Part shown: in pieces, positions 13,126 to 20,659 of the stretch
Numbering within the stretch: the first letter of the stretch is position 1
How the letters are laid out: the number at the start of each line of letters is the position of its first letter
Assembly: GCF_004346265.1 (NCBI RefSeq)
Contig: NZ_SMAP01000001.1
Coordinates: forward strand, 496,001-560,000
Source of the DNA: Thermomonas haemolytica
Lineage (GTDB): Bacteria > Pseudomonadota > Gammaproteobacteria > Xanthomonadales > Xanthomonadaceae
Reading direction: 5' to 3'
DNA: 64,000 bases
The notes under the pieces: model-generated
Seen by the model: only the letters and a program-made list of their open reading frames with translations
Database searches by the model: none
What the model was told of the DNA's origin: nothing
Program-made: the position numbers and the translations under genes

Positions 13126-13926
13126 ATGCGCCAGCTCGACGACCGCGCGGTACGGCTGTTCATCGCGCTGGCCGCGTTCTTCTGCGCCAACGCGGTGCTG
13201 GCCGAGTTCATCGGGGTCAAGATCTTCTCGCTGGAGGGCACCCTCGGGATCGCCCCGGTGCATTGGCGGCTGCTGGGCGAAGGCGGCACCCTGGACTTCA
13301 CCGCCGGCACCGTGATCTGGCCGATCGTGTTCATCATGACCGACACGGTCAACGAGTACTTCGGCAAGCGCGGGGTGCGCCTGATCAGCTGGCTGGCGGC
13401 AGGCCTGGTGGCCTACGCCTTCCTGTTCGCCTACATCGCCATCCAGCTCGCGCCGGCCAGCTGGTGGGTGGGCAGCGCCCAGAACCAGGGCGTGCCGGAC
13501 TACCAGGCCGCGTTCTCCGCGATCTTCGGCCAGGGCATGTGGATCACGGTCGGCTCGCTGACCGCCTTCCTGATCGGCCAGCTGGTGGACATCCACACCT
13601 TCCACCACATCCGCCGCCGCACCGGCGAGCGCCACGCCTGGCTGCGCGCCACCGGTTCCACCGCGGTCTCGCAGCTGGTGGACAGCTTCGTGGTGCTCTA
13701 CATCGCCTTCGTGCTGGGCCCGCAGCACTGGCCGACCTCGCTGTTCCTGGCGGTGGCCTCGCTGAACTACGCCTACAAGATGCTGGCGGCGGTGGCGCTG
13801 ATCCCGCTGCTGTACCTGGCCCGCGCCGGCATCCACCGCTACCTCGGCGAGGCGCGCGCGCAGGAATTGATCCGGCAGGCCGCCGCCGATCCGGCGCAGC
13901 CGCCGCACACCTTCCCGCTGGACTGA
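13126..13926 (+). CDS. yhhQ: Queuosine precursor transporter (YhhQ/VUT family)
   Basis: A 266-residue, roughly six-helix membrane protein. The family hallmarks are present: an early [15 protein letters not shown] segment, the conserved [15 protein letters not shown] motif, an intramembrane [13 protein letters not shown] segment and a [15 protein letters not shown] repeat. YhhQ imports 7-cyano-7-deazaguanine or 7-aminomethyl-7-deazaguanine for queuosine tRNA modification. It follows DUF502 closely, and dxs begins 58 bases downstream from its own promoter. The C-terminal hydrophilic tail is longer than in E. coli (221 aa). Confidence 0.9.
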   Translation: MRQLDDRAVRLFIALAAFFCANAVLAEFIGVKIFSLEGTLGIAPVHWRLLGEGGTLDFTAGTVIWPIVFIMTDTVNEYFGKRGVRLISWLAAGLVAYAFLFAYIAIQLAPASWWVGSAQNQGVPDYQAAFSAIFGQGMWITVGSLTAFLIGQLVDIHTFHHIRRRTGERHAWLRATGSTAVSQLVDSFVVLYIAFVLGPQHWPTSLFLAVASLNYAYKMLAAVALIPLLYLARAGIHRYLGEARAQELIRQAAADPAQPPHTFPLD

Positions 13927-13949
13927 CCGGGCCCGGGGCCTGCGCCGCA

Positions 13950-13978
13950 TTGCCCGCACCCCGCGGCGGCGCGACAAT
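13950..13978 (+). promoter_or_regulatory. Promoter of dxs predicted to give a leaderless mRNA
   Basis: TTGCCC (13950-13955), a 17-base spacer and GACAAT (13973-13978) form a reasonable sigma-70 promoter. Six bases later comes ATG 13985. Initiation 6-7 bases after the -10 would place the first nucleotide at or next to the A of the start codon. No SD fits between them. Confidence 0.6.
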
Positions 13979-13984
13979 AGCCGG

Positions 13985-15889
13985 ATGATCGATGCGTCCC
14001 GCTATCCCCTGCTGTCGCGGATCGACAGCCCCGCCGACCTGCGCCAGCTGCCGGAGGCCGAGCTGCGCGCCGTGGCCGACGAGCTGCGCGCCTACCTGAT
14101 CGAATCGGTGGGCAAGTCGGGCGGCCATTTCGGCGCCGGGCTGGGGGTGGTGGAGCTGACCACCGTCCTGCACTACCTGTACGAGACCCCCGACGACCGC
14201 CTGGTGTGGGACGTCGGCCACCAGTGCTATCCGCACAAGATCCTCACCGGCCGCCGCGACCGCATCCACACGGTCAAGCAGAAGGACGGGGTGGCGCCGT
14301 TCCCCAAGCGCGAGGAATCCGAGTACGACGCCTTCGGCGTGGGGCACTCCTCGACCTCGATCTCGGCCGCGCTGGGCATGGCGATCGCCAATGCGCGCGC
14401 CGGCAATGAACGCCGGGTGGTGGCGGTGATCGGCGACGGCGCGATGACCGCGGGCATGGCCTACGAGGCGCTCGGCCACGCCGGCGGGATGGACCCGGAG
14501 CCGGACCTGCTGGTGATCCTCAACGACAACCGGATGTCGATCAGCGAGGCGGTCGGCGGGCTGACCAAGATGCTCGGCCGGCTGTCCGGCAGCCGCACCC
14601 TGAATGCGCTGCGCGAGGGCGGCAAGAAGCTGCTGGGCGACAAGCACAACCCGACCGCGCGCTTCGTCAAGCGCTGGGAAGAACACTGGAAGGGCATGTT
14701 CGTGCCCTCCACCCTGTTCGAGGAGATGGGCTTCCACTACACCGGCCCGATCGACGGCCACGACATCCCGACGCTGCTGGCCACCCTCAAGACCCTGAAG
14801 GGCCTCAAAGGCCCGCAGCTGCTGCACGTCATCACCACCAAGGGCAAGGGCTACGAGCTGGCCGAGGGCGACCAGATCGGCTACCACGCGGTCGGGCCGT
14901 TCGACCCGCAGAAGGGCGTGGTGGCCAAGCCGGGCGCGAAGAAGCCCACCTACACCGACGTGTTCGGCGACTGGCTGTGCGACATGGCCGCGGCCGAGCC
15001 GCGCCTGCTGGGGATCACCCCGGCGATGCGCGAGGGCTCCGGGCTGGTGCGCTTCAGCCAGGAATACCCGCAGCGCTATTTCGACGTGGCGATCGCCGAG
15101 CAGCATGCGGTGACGCTGGCGGCCGGGATGGCCTGCGAGGGGGCCAAGCCGGTGGTGGCGATCTATTCCAGCTTCCTGCAGCGCGCCTACGACCAGCTGG
15201 TGCACGACGTGGCGATCCAGAAACTGGACGTGCTGTTTGCGATCGACCGCGGCGGCGTGGTCGGCCCGGATGGCGCCACCCATGCCGGCAACCTCGACCT
15301 CAGCTTCCTGCGCTGCGTGCCGAACATGCTGGTGATGGCGCCGGCCGATGAAAACGAATGCCGGCAGATGCTCACCACCGGGTTCCGGCACGTGGGCCCG
15401 GCCGCGGTGCGCTACCCGCGCGGCACGGGCCCCGGGGTCGCGGTGCAGCCCGCCCTCGACGCCCTGCCGATCGGCCAGGCGCAGCTGCGCCGGCGCGGCG
15501 CGCGCATCGCGCTGCTGGCGTTCGGTGCGATCGTGCCGGCGGCGGAACAGGTCGGCGCCGAGCTCGGCCTGACCGTGGTCAACATGCGCTTCGTCAAGCC
15601 GCTGGACCGCGCGCTCCTCCTCGAACTGGCCAACACCCACGAAGGCTTCGTCACCCTCGAGGACAACGTGGTCGCGGGCGGCGCCGGCAGCGGCGTGGCC
15701 GAGCTGCTGGCCGCCGAAGGCCTCGCGCTGCCGATCCTGCACCTGGGCCTGCCGGATGCCTTCCAGCCCCATGCCAGCCGCGAGGAGCTGCTGGCCGAGG
15801 CCGGGCTGGACGTGGCCGGCATCCGCGCCGCGCTGCTGGCGCGCTGGCCGGCGCTGGGCACGCCGGCGGTCGCGCAGGCCGCGCCGTAA
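13985..15889 (+). CDS. dxs: 1-deoxy-D-xylulose-5-phosphate synthase
   Basis: A 634-residue enzyme of the MEP isoprenoid pathway. It condenses pyruvate and glyceraldehyde-3-phosphate to DXP using thiamine diphosphate. The sequence contains [16 protein letters not shown] and [16 protein letters not shown], and the ThDP-binding [13 protein letters not shown] motif, ending ~30 residues on with NDN. The transketolase pyrimidine-binding part carries [16 protein letters not shown] and [16 protein letters not shown]. Length and domain order are those of the full-length enzyme (~620-640 aa). Its promoter places the ATG at the predicted transcription start. The convergent TraB/GumN-like gene follows. 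Confidence 0.98.
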   Translation: MIDASRYPLLSRIDSPADLRQLPEAELRAVADELRAYLIESVGKSGGHFGAGLGVVELTTVLHYLYETPDDRLVWDVGHQCYPHKILTGRRDRIHTVKQKDGVAPFPKREESEYDAFGVGHSSTSISAALGMAIANARAGNERRVVAVIGDGAMTAGMAYEALGHAGGMDPEPDLLVILNDNRMSISEAVGGLTKMLGRLSGSRTLNALREGGKKLLGDKHNPTARFVKRWEEHWKGMFVPSTLFEEMGFHYTGPIDGHDIPTLLATLKTLKGLKGPQLLHVITTKGKGYELAEGDQIGYHAVGPFDPQKGVVAKPGAKKPTYTDVFGDWLCDMAAAEPRLLGITPAMREGSGLVRFSQEYPQRYFDVAIAEQHAVTLAAGMACEGAKPVVAIYSSFLQRAYDQLVHDVAIQKLDVLFAIDRGGVVGPDGATHAGNLDLSFLRCVPNMLVMAPADENECRQMLTTGFRHVGPAAVRYPRGTGPGVAVQPALDALPIGQAQLRRRGARIALLAFGAIVPAAEQVGAELGLTVVNMRFVKPLDRALLLELANTHEGFVTLEDNVVAGGAGSGVAELLAAEGLALPILHLGLPDAFQPHASREELLAEAGLDVAGIRAALLARWPALGTPAVAQAAP

Positions 15890-15907
15890 GCGGCCGTCGC
15901 GCGCGGC

Positions 15908-16936
15908 TTACTCCTCCTCCCCGCCGTCGTCGTCCGGGGCGATCACCGCGTAGCCCTTGGCCTGCAGCGCCGCCAGGTAGCCGTTCGCGCCGAGCAGGTC
16001 GTTCAGCGGCAACGCGGCGAAGCTGACCGCGTTCTTCTCCAGCGCCGCCTCGGCGGCCGCCAGCCACTTGGCACGCAATTTGGCACGGGCATCGCCAAAG
16101 CCCAGCCGCTTGCCGATCCCGGCCTCGGTGACGGCGGCGCTGCACGCCTCCCACTGGTAGGCCGGCGGCAACGCGCGCAGCGCCGGGATGTCGCCGGTGG
16201 CCCAGGCATTGGCGCGCGCGCGCATGGCGTCGAGGTCGGTCTCGATCCGGGCCAGGGTGTTGTCGAAGCAGGCCAGGTCGTCGAGCGTCGTCTTCGACCA
16301 TTCCTGCAGCAGCGGCTTGGGGTCCTTGATGACGATGGTCTCCTTCACCACCGTCACCGTCGGGTGGTGCTCCTTGATCGCCTTCTCCACCACCGGCCAC
16401 ACCGGGTCGCGGGTGTCCAGCCCGTTCTTTTTCATCGCCGCGGTGTACAGCTCCTGCGCGGCGAACAGCGGGCGGCGCTTCTCCACCCCGCCATCGTTGC
16501 CGATGTAGCGCGCCTTCAATCCCTGCCAGCGTTCATAGGACGCGGGCGAAACCACCTCGCGCAGGGTCTTGCCGTCCGGGTTGTCGCGCGCACCCAGCAG
16601 CTTGGGCAACAGCAGCAGGCCGCGGAAGAAGCCGACGTCGGCATCGATCTGCACCCCGCGCATGCGGATCACTTCCTGCGCGTTCGCCAGCACCCGCTGC
16701 AGCGGCACGGCCTGCCACTGCATCTTCGCCGGCAGCGGGCTCAGGGTGCCGAGCAGGTAGAGGTCGTGATCGCCCTTGCGCACGATCCACATCCCCGGCC
16801 CCGGCTGCTCGCCCTGCACCACCACCGGGGCTTCGGTGCGGATGCCGTCCGCCGGCGGCGCCTGCTGTGCGCGCGCGGGCAATGCCGCCCATCCCATCAT
16901 CAGCACTGCGGCCAGTCCCAGCATCGCATCCCGCAT
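15908..16936 (-). CDS. Exported TraB/GumN-family protein
   Basis: A 342-residue protein with an N-terminal signal peptide (hydrophobic stretch ~5-20, cleavage likely after ARA in LPARAQQ). The mature part shows the TraB/GumN pattern: WIVRKGDHDLYLLGTLSPLP near the start, a long helical middle, and a C-terminal KNAVSFAALPLNDLLG followed by YLAALQAKGY. In eukaryotic and many bacterial TraB proteins the first motif is GxxH; here the corresponding position is Ser (GTLSPLP). The C-terminus is very acidic (DDDGGEEE). Function is unproven; the family is proposed to be metalloprotease-like. It is divergent from the DUF488 gene. Confidence 0.8.
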   Translation of the reverse strand: MRDAMLGLAAVLMMGWAALPARAQQAPPADGIRTEAPVVVQGEQPGPGMWIVRKGDHDLYLLGTLSPLPAKMQWQAVPLQRVLANAQEVIRMRGVQIDADVGFFRGLLLLPKLLGARDNPDGKTLREVVSPASYERWQGLKARYIGNDGGVEKRRPLFAAQELYTAAMKKNGLDTRDPVWPVVEKAIKEHHPTVTVVKETIVIKDPKPLLQEWSKTTLDDLACFDNTLARIETDLDAMRARANAWATGDIPALRALPPAYQWEACSAAVTEAGIGKRLGFGDARAKLRAKWLAAAEAALEKNAVSFAALPLNDLLGANGYLAALQAKGYAVIAPDDDGGEEE

Positions 16937-16997
16937 CCGCCCATCTCCCGAATTGGTGAAGCCGCGAGTGTGACGGCATCCGCGCCCGGATGTTCAA

Positions 16998-17017
16998 CCC
17001 ACGGCTGAATCCGTGGG
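16998..17017. promoter_or_regulatory. Perfect 7-bp inverted repeat in a divergent intergenic region
   Basis: CCCACGG and CCGTGGG enclose a six-base loop, 36 bp before the DUF488 start and 62 bp from the TraB/GumN start. It could be an operator or a leader hairpin; a GATGCT hexamer begins at its right edge. Confidence 0.3.
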
Positions 17018-17052
17018 ATGCTCTTGCCATCGCCACCGCAGGGGAACACGCC

Positions 17053-17442
17053 ATGGCCATCCGCATCGTTCGCCTGGGCAGCCCACGCACGCCGGGCGAG
17101 GGCCTGCGCATCGGCACCGTGCGCCGCCCGCCGCGCGGGGTGCCCAAGTCCGAGTACGCGCGCCGCGATTTCTACGATGTCTGGCTGCCCACCGTGGCGC
17201 CCAGCCAGGAAGCGATGGACATGGCGCATGCGGCGACCACGCCGGCGCAATGGCAGGCATTCTTCCGCCGCTACCGCCGCGAGATGCAGCGGCCGGACGC
17301 CGCGCACGCGATCGCGCTGCTGGCCGCGCTGTCGCACGCCAGCGACTTTAGCGTGGGCTGCTACTGCGAGGACGAGGCGCACTGCCACCGCCACGCGCTG
17401 CGGGAACTGCTGCAGGACGCCGGGGCGACGCTGGCCGGCTGA
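17053..17442 (+). CDS. DUF488-family protein
   Basis: A 129-residue cytoplasmic protein with the DUF488 signatures RIGTVRRPPRGVPKSEYARRDFYDVW and, near the C-terminus, SVGCYCEDEAHCHRHAL, a Cys/His-rich segment conserved in the family. Function is unknown. ATG 17053 is chosen because it follows an AGGGGAA SD; upstream in-frame starts would read through the intergenic hairpin. It ends six bases before the convergent glycosylase gene. Confidence 0.85.
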   Translation: MAIRIVRLGSPRTPGEGLRIGTVRRPPRGVPKSEYARRDFYDVWLPTVAPSQEAMDMAHAATTPAQWQAFFRRYRREMQRPDAAHAIALLAALSHASDFSVGCYCEDEAHCHRHALRELLQDAGATLAG

Positions 17443-17448
17443 GGCCAC

Positions 17449-18138
17449 CTATTCCTGCGAACGCTTCACCGGCTTGGCCACGCCGGCGGCCGCGTCCGCG
17501 ATCCGCCACAGGTAGAAGCCGGCATAGCTGCGGTACGGCCCCCAGCGCTCGCCGCGCGCGGCGAGTTCCTTCGGGGTCGGCATCGCCTCCGCCTTGTCCA
17601 CCGCCTGCGCGCCCTTGCGGATGCCGAGGTCGTCCACCGGCAGCACGTCGGGCCGCCCCAGCCGGAACATCAGCATCATCTCCACCGTCCAGCGCCCGAT
17701 GCCACGCACCGGCACCAGCGCGGCGACGATCGCGTCGTCGTGCATGCGCGCCATCTGGCGCAGGCCCGGGATCTCGCCGGCTTCCTCGCGCCGGGCCAGG
17801 TCGCGCAGGGCCAGCAGCTTGTTGCCGGAGACCCCGCAGCCGCGCAGGGTGGCGTCGTCGATCCGGGCCAGGGTGTCGCAATGCAAGCGGTCGCTGCCGA
17901 TCGCCGCCTCCACCCGTTCCACGATCGTCGCGGCCGCCTTGCCGCTGAGCTGCTGGTAGAGGATCGCCCGCGCCAGCGCATCCACCGGGTCGAACGGCTG
18001 GCGCCAGCGCGGATCGGCCGGGATCGGGCCCAGCCGGCGCATCCACGCGCCCAGCTTGCGGTCACGCCGCGCCAGATGCGCGAACGCCTGCTCGACATCG
18101 AATCCGCGCGCGTAGCTGGCCATGCCTGCCCGGCTCAT
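17449..18138 (-). CDS. DNA-3-methyladenine glycosylase II (AlkA-like, HhH-GPD)
   Basis: A 229-residue base-excision repair enzyme. It shows an HhH-GPD fold with AILYQQLSGKAA, the helix-hairpin-helix PVRGIGRWTVEMML, and catalytic aspartate in LPVDDLGIRKG, matching Asp238 of AlkA. It lacks the N-terminal TBP-like domain of E. coli AlkA, as is common for the short MAG-type enzymes. No C-terminal iron-sulfur cysteine cluster is present, arguing against EndoIII/MutY. Its ATG overlaps the stop of the DUF423 gene (ATGA, 18135-18138), implying coupling. Confidence 0.92.
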   Translation of the reverse strand: MSRAGMASYARGFDVEQAFAHLARRDRKLGAWMRRLGPIPADPRWRQPFDPVDALARAILYQQLSGKAAATIVERVEAAIGSDRLHCDTLARIDDATLRGCGVSGNKLLALRDLARREEAGEIPGLRQMARMHDDAIVAALVPVRGIGRWTVEMMLMFRLGRPDVLPVDDLGIRKGAQAVDKAEAMPTPKELAARGERWGPYRSYAGFYLWRIADAAAGVAKPVKRSQE

Positions 18139-18518
18139 CCGCGCAGCCGGTCGGCGGCCTGCAGCAGCCAGCCGCCGATCAGCAGCACGCCGCCCACCGG
18201 CGCCAGCGCCGTGGGCGCGCCCAGCAGCGCCGCGGCGGCCAGGCTGCCGGAAAACAGCAGCACCCCGGCCAGCAGCAGCCCCTGGGCCCACAGCGCGCCG
18301 GCACGCTGCGCCAGCGGCGCCAGTGCCGCCAGTGCCAAACCGTGGGCGAAACCGAAGGCCGCGGCCAGCAGCAGGCGCTCGCGCGCGGCCGGTGCCGCGG
18401 CGTGCATGGCATAGGCCGACAGCGCCACCGCCAGCGCGGCCAGCAGGCTGCCGGCGGCGGCCAGCCAGCGGCGGGCCGTGACGATCATCGGGACGGTTGC
18501 AGGGATGCGCGTCGGCAT
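18135..18518 (-). CDS. DUF423 small membrane protein
   Basis: A 127-residue protein from ATG 18518 (117 from ATG 18488, closer to the family's usual size). It has four hydrophobic helices and the family's opening helix (LAAAGSLLAALAVALSAYAMHA), a mid-protein FAHGLALAALAP and FSGSLAAAALLGAP before GGVLLIGGWLLQA. DUF423/YgdD proteins are inner-membrane proteins of unknown function. Neither candidate start has a strong SD. It is coupled to the downstream glycosylase gene by a four-base overlap. Confidence 0.8.
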   Translation of the reverse strand: MPTRIPATVPMIVTARRWLAAAGSLLAALAVALSAYAMHAAAPAARERLLLAAAFGFAHGLALAALAPLAQRAGALWAQGLLLAGVLLFSGSLAAAALLGAPTALAPVGGVLLIGGWLLQAADRLRG

Positions 18519-18551
18519 GACGGAATTGTGCACGCTCCGGAACCCGGAAAG

Positions 18552-18581
18552 GCAAACGCCGCGACGGTGCGCGGCGTTTGC
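18552..18581 (-). terminator. Intrinsic terminator-like hairpin after the SRPBCC gene
   Basis: A perfect 12-bp stem (18552-18563 with 18570-18581) has a six-base loop. On the minus strand it lies ~28 bases after the SRPBCC stop and before the DUF423 start. The tail is only weakly T-rich (CCTTTCC). Confidence 0.65.
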
Positions 18582-18609
18582 GGAAGTAGCGTTGTCCTGG
18601 CGGACCGGC

Positions 18610-19671
18610 TTACTTGATCGGCCAGTACACGTCGAACTGGCCGTCGGCGGTGAACGCGCCGGCGACGCCGGACTTGTAGTCCTCGTAGGCACGGTCCTTC
18701 ACGTCGTAGCCGTGGGTGGCCGCCCACGCGCGCAGGGCGTTGCGCACGTTGTCCAATTCGGCCATGTAGCCGGTATAGGACGCCATCACCGCGCGGCCGG
18801 CCGGGACCTGCTCGTATTTCACCGGCCCCTGCAGGGTGAGCTTGCCGACCGGGCCGCCATCCTTGCGGCGCACCACCTGGGCCACGTCGAAGGTGTAGGT
18901 CTCGCGGCCGAGGTCGGTGGTGACGATGCGCACCGGGCCCACCGCTTCCAAGCCGTTGGCCTCGATCACGCGCTTGATCCACTCGCTGTTGGCGTTGATC
19001 GAGGACTGGATCTGCGCGTTGCCGCGCTCGACCGCGCCGGCGCTCACGAACAGCACGTCCTCGGCCGGGCGATCCACCACCTTCGGGGTGGTCATCTTGC
19101 TGCCATTGACCGCATAGTCCACGTTCGGCACCGAGGCCAGCATGTTGGTCAACCGCGACAGGCCCAGCTTCATGTCGTCGCCCACGTGGCGGGCCACGTA
19201 CAGGCCGGCGTAGCGGCCGAGCAGGTTCCAGCCGTAGTCCACGTCGTAGGTCTGGGTGATCTCGACGTTGCGGTTGTTGCGGCCGGTGGGCTTGAGGTAG
19301 AACGCGGTGCGCTTGTTGTCGCCACGCTCGATGTTGGTGATGTCGATGGCCACCTTCTCGCGCGGCACGCTCTCGACGATCTTGTAGCTGCCGCTACCCA
19401 GGCGCTCGTTCTTCGAGGAATAGTCCAGCTGGGCACCCACGCCCTCCTCCGGGCCGGACAGGGTGATCTGCATGCCCGGGTCGCGCAGGAACAGCGGGTT
19501 CCAGTCCTTGAAGCGGCGGAAGCTGTTCAGCGTGTCGAACACGATGGTCAGCTTGCGGTTGGTCTCGATCTTCTCCGACAGGTGGCGGGAAGACGGCAGC
19601 ACCAGGCCCACCACCAGGTACAGGGTGAACACGATGGCGAGGGAAATCAGGATCTCGAGCAAGCGAGTCAT
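18610..19671 (-). CDS. SRPBCC (polyketide cyclase-like) plus AraC effector-binding-like protein
   Basis: A 353-residue protein. It begins with a single hydrophobic helix (~5-27) that anchors it. Next is an SRPBCC/START-like domain (~35-175) with TIVFDTLNSFRRFKDWNP, a typical first-helix motif, and YSSKNERLGSGSY. The C-terminal part (~190-353) resembles a GyrI/AraC effector-binding domain ending in DGQFDVYWPIK. Both folds bind hydrophobic ligands, so a ligand-sensing role at the inner membrane is plausible but unproven. SD GGAG precedes ATG 19671; a TAAGAT hexamer lies at 19723-19728 on the minus strand. Confidence 0.78.
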   Translation of the reverse strand: MTRLLEILISLAIVFTLYLVVGLVLPSSRHLSEKIETNRKLTIVFDTLNSFRRFKDWNPLFLRDPGMQITLSGPEEGVGAQLDYSSKNERLGSGSYKIVESVPREKVAIDITNIERGDNKRTAFYLKPTGRNNRNVEITQTYDVDYGWNLLGRYAGLYVARHVGDDMKLGLSRLTNMLASVPNVDYAVNGSKMTTPKVVDRPAEDVLFVSAGAVERGNAQIQSSINANSEWIKRVIEANGLEAVGPVRIVTTDLGRETYTFDVAQVVRRKDGGPVGKLTLQGPVKYEQVPAGRAVMASYTGYMAELDNVRNALRAWAATHGYDVKDRAYEDYKSGVAGAFTADGQFDVYWPIK

Positions 19672-20002
19672 TCAGGAATCTCCGGGGAAGGCCGTGGCGG
19701 CCAGCAGCCGCACAGACTTGCCATCTTAGCAAACCGGCCGCGCCCCGGGCGAGGCCGCCCCGGCCCGAAACGCGACGGGGCGCACCCTTCCGCGCCGGCC
19801 AGATGCGTGCCGGCGGCGATACCGCCCCGATACCGGCCCGGCGTCAAACCAGTTGCAGCTCGAACGCCTTCAACACCGCCCGCGTGCGGTCGCGCACACC
19901 GAGCTTGGACAGGGCGAGGGGCCGCCGCATGCGCGCCGACGGCGCGCGCGGCCCCGAGCGCCCGCCGCGATGCAACGCGGCGGGCCGGGCATCCTGTCCT
20001 GA
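19672..20002. other. Gene-free 331-bp stretch holding a duplicated gene tail and hairpins
   Basis: The stretch has the upstream region of the SRPBCC gene at its left end. In its middle is a 70-bp copy of the 3' end of the neighbouring response-regulator gene (19844-19913), and at its right end is a hairpin-rich segment (19914-20002). The reading frames across it look like composition artefacts, so I call no gene here. Confidence 0.7.
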
Positions 20003-20072
20003 TCAAACCAGTTGCAGCTCGAACGCCTTCAACACCGCCCGCGTGCGGTCGCGCACGCCGAGCTTGGACAGG
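19844..20072 (-). repeat. Direct repeat: 70-bp copies of the LuxR-type regulator 3' end (19844-19913 and 20003-20072)
   Basis: The two 70-bp copies differ at one base (19898 A, 20057 G) and are offset by 159 bp. The right copy is the genuine end of the response-regulator gene (last ~22 codons plus stop). The left copy repeats the same codons and stop downstream with no gene attached. On the coding strand the single difference is GGT versus GGC, both glycine. The 89 bp between the copies is rich in inverted repeats. Confidence 0.9.
19960..19985 (-). terminator. Strong hairpin 17 bases after the response-regulator stop
   Basis: A 10-bp perfect stem (19960-19969 with 19976-19985) has a six-base loop. 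It is followed on the minus strand by a second compact stem at 19931-19947 (7 bp, three-base loop). Position suggests termination of the kinase-regulator operon; no T-tract follows. Confidence 0.5.
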
Positions 20073-20659
20073 ATGTTGGAGACGTGGTTCTTGATCGTGC
20101 CCTCGGCCACGCCCAGCGAATTGGCGATCTCCTTGTTGGAGAAGCCGGAAGCCATCAGGCGCAGAATCTCGGTCTCGCGGTCGGTCAGCGGGTCCGGGCG
20201 GTCGAGGCTGACGAATTCGTTGCGCATGTGCTCCAGCCCCGACAGCAGGCGCTGGGTCACCGCCGGCTGCACCAACGAGCCGCCGTCGGCCACGGTCTGG
20301 ATGGCGCCCACCAGCTGCTCTAGCGACACGTCCTTGAGCAGATAGCCCTTGGCCCCGGCCTTGATCCCGGCCAGCACCAGCTGGTCATCGTCGAAGGTGG
20401 TGAGGATGATGGTCGGCGGCAGGGTGCCGGCCTTGCCGAGCGCCTGCAGGGCCTCCAGGCCCGACATCGCCGGCATCCGCATGTCCATCAGCACCACGTC
20501 GGGCGCGACCTGCGGGATCTGCTCCACCGCCTGGCGGCCGTCCACCGCCTCGGCCACCACCTCCACGCCCTCGGCCAGCGACAGCAGGGAGCGGATGCCC
20601 TGGCGCACCAGGGTCTGGTCATCGACCAGGAACACGCGGATGGGACGGGCTCTGCTCAT
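20003..20659 (-). CDS. LuxR/NarL-family response regulator
   Basis: A 218-residue regulator. The receiver (~7-122) has acidic residues D13-D14, phosphoacceptor D59 (LMDMRMP) and the switch Thr in ILTTFDD. The C-terminal helix-turn-helix (~155-212) carries LTDRETEILRLMASG and NKEIANSLGVAEGTIKNHVSNI, typical of NarL/DesR/LiaR DNA-binding domains. Its start overlaps the kinase stop (20656-20659), so the two are translationally coupled and presumably cognate. Its last 70 bp are duplicated downstream. The target regulon cannot be read from the window. Confidence 0.95.
   Translation of the reverse strand: MSRARPIRVFLVDDQTLVRQGIRSLLSLAEGVEVVAEAVDGRQAVEQIPQVAPDVVLMDMRMPAMSGLEALQALGKAGTLPPTIILTTFDDDQLVLAGIKAGAKGYLLKDVSLEQLVGAIQTVADGGSLVQPAVTQRLLSGLEHMRNEFVSLDRPDPLTDRETEILRLMASGFSNKEIANSLGVAEGTIKNHVSNILSKLGVRDRTRAVLKAFELQLV

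Noticed and set aside
12400-13977. 525-codon minus-strand frame opposite DUF502 and yhhQ
   Set aside because: Antisense to two conserved membrane proteins; no hydrophobic segments or motifs of its own.
19803-20345. Open frame covering both 70-bp repeat copies on the plus strand
   Set aside because: It looks repetitive only because it crosses the duplicated DNA; it is antisense to the response regulator and has no motif.
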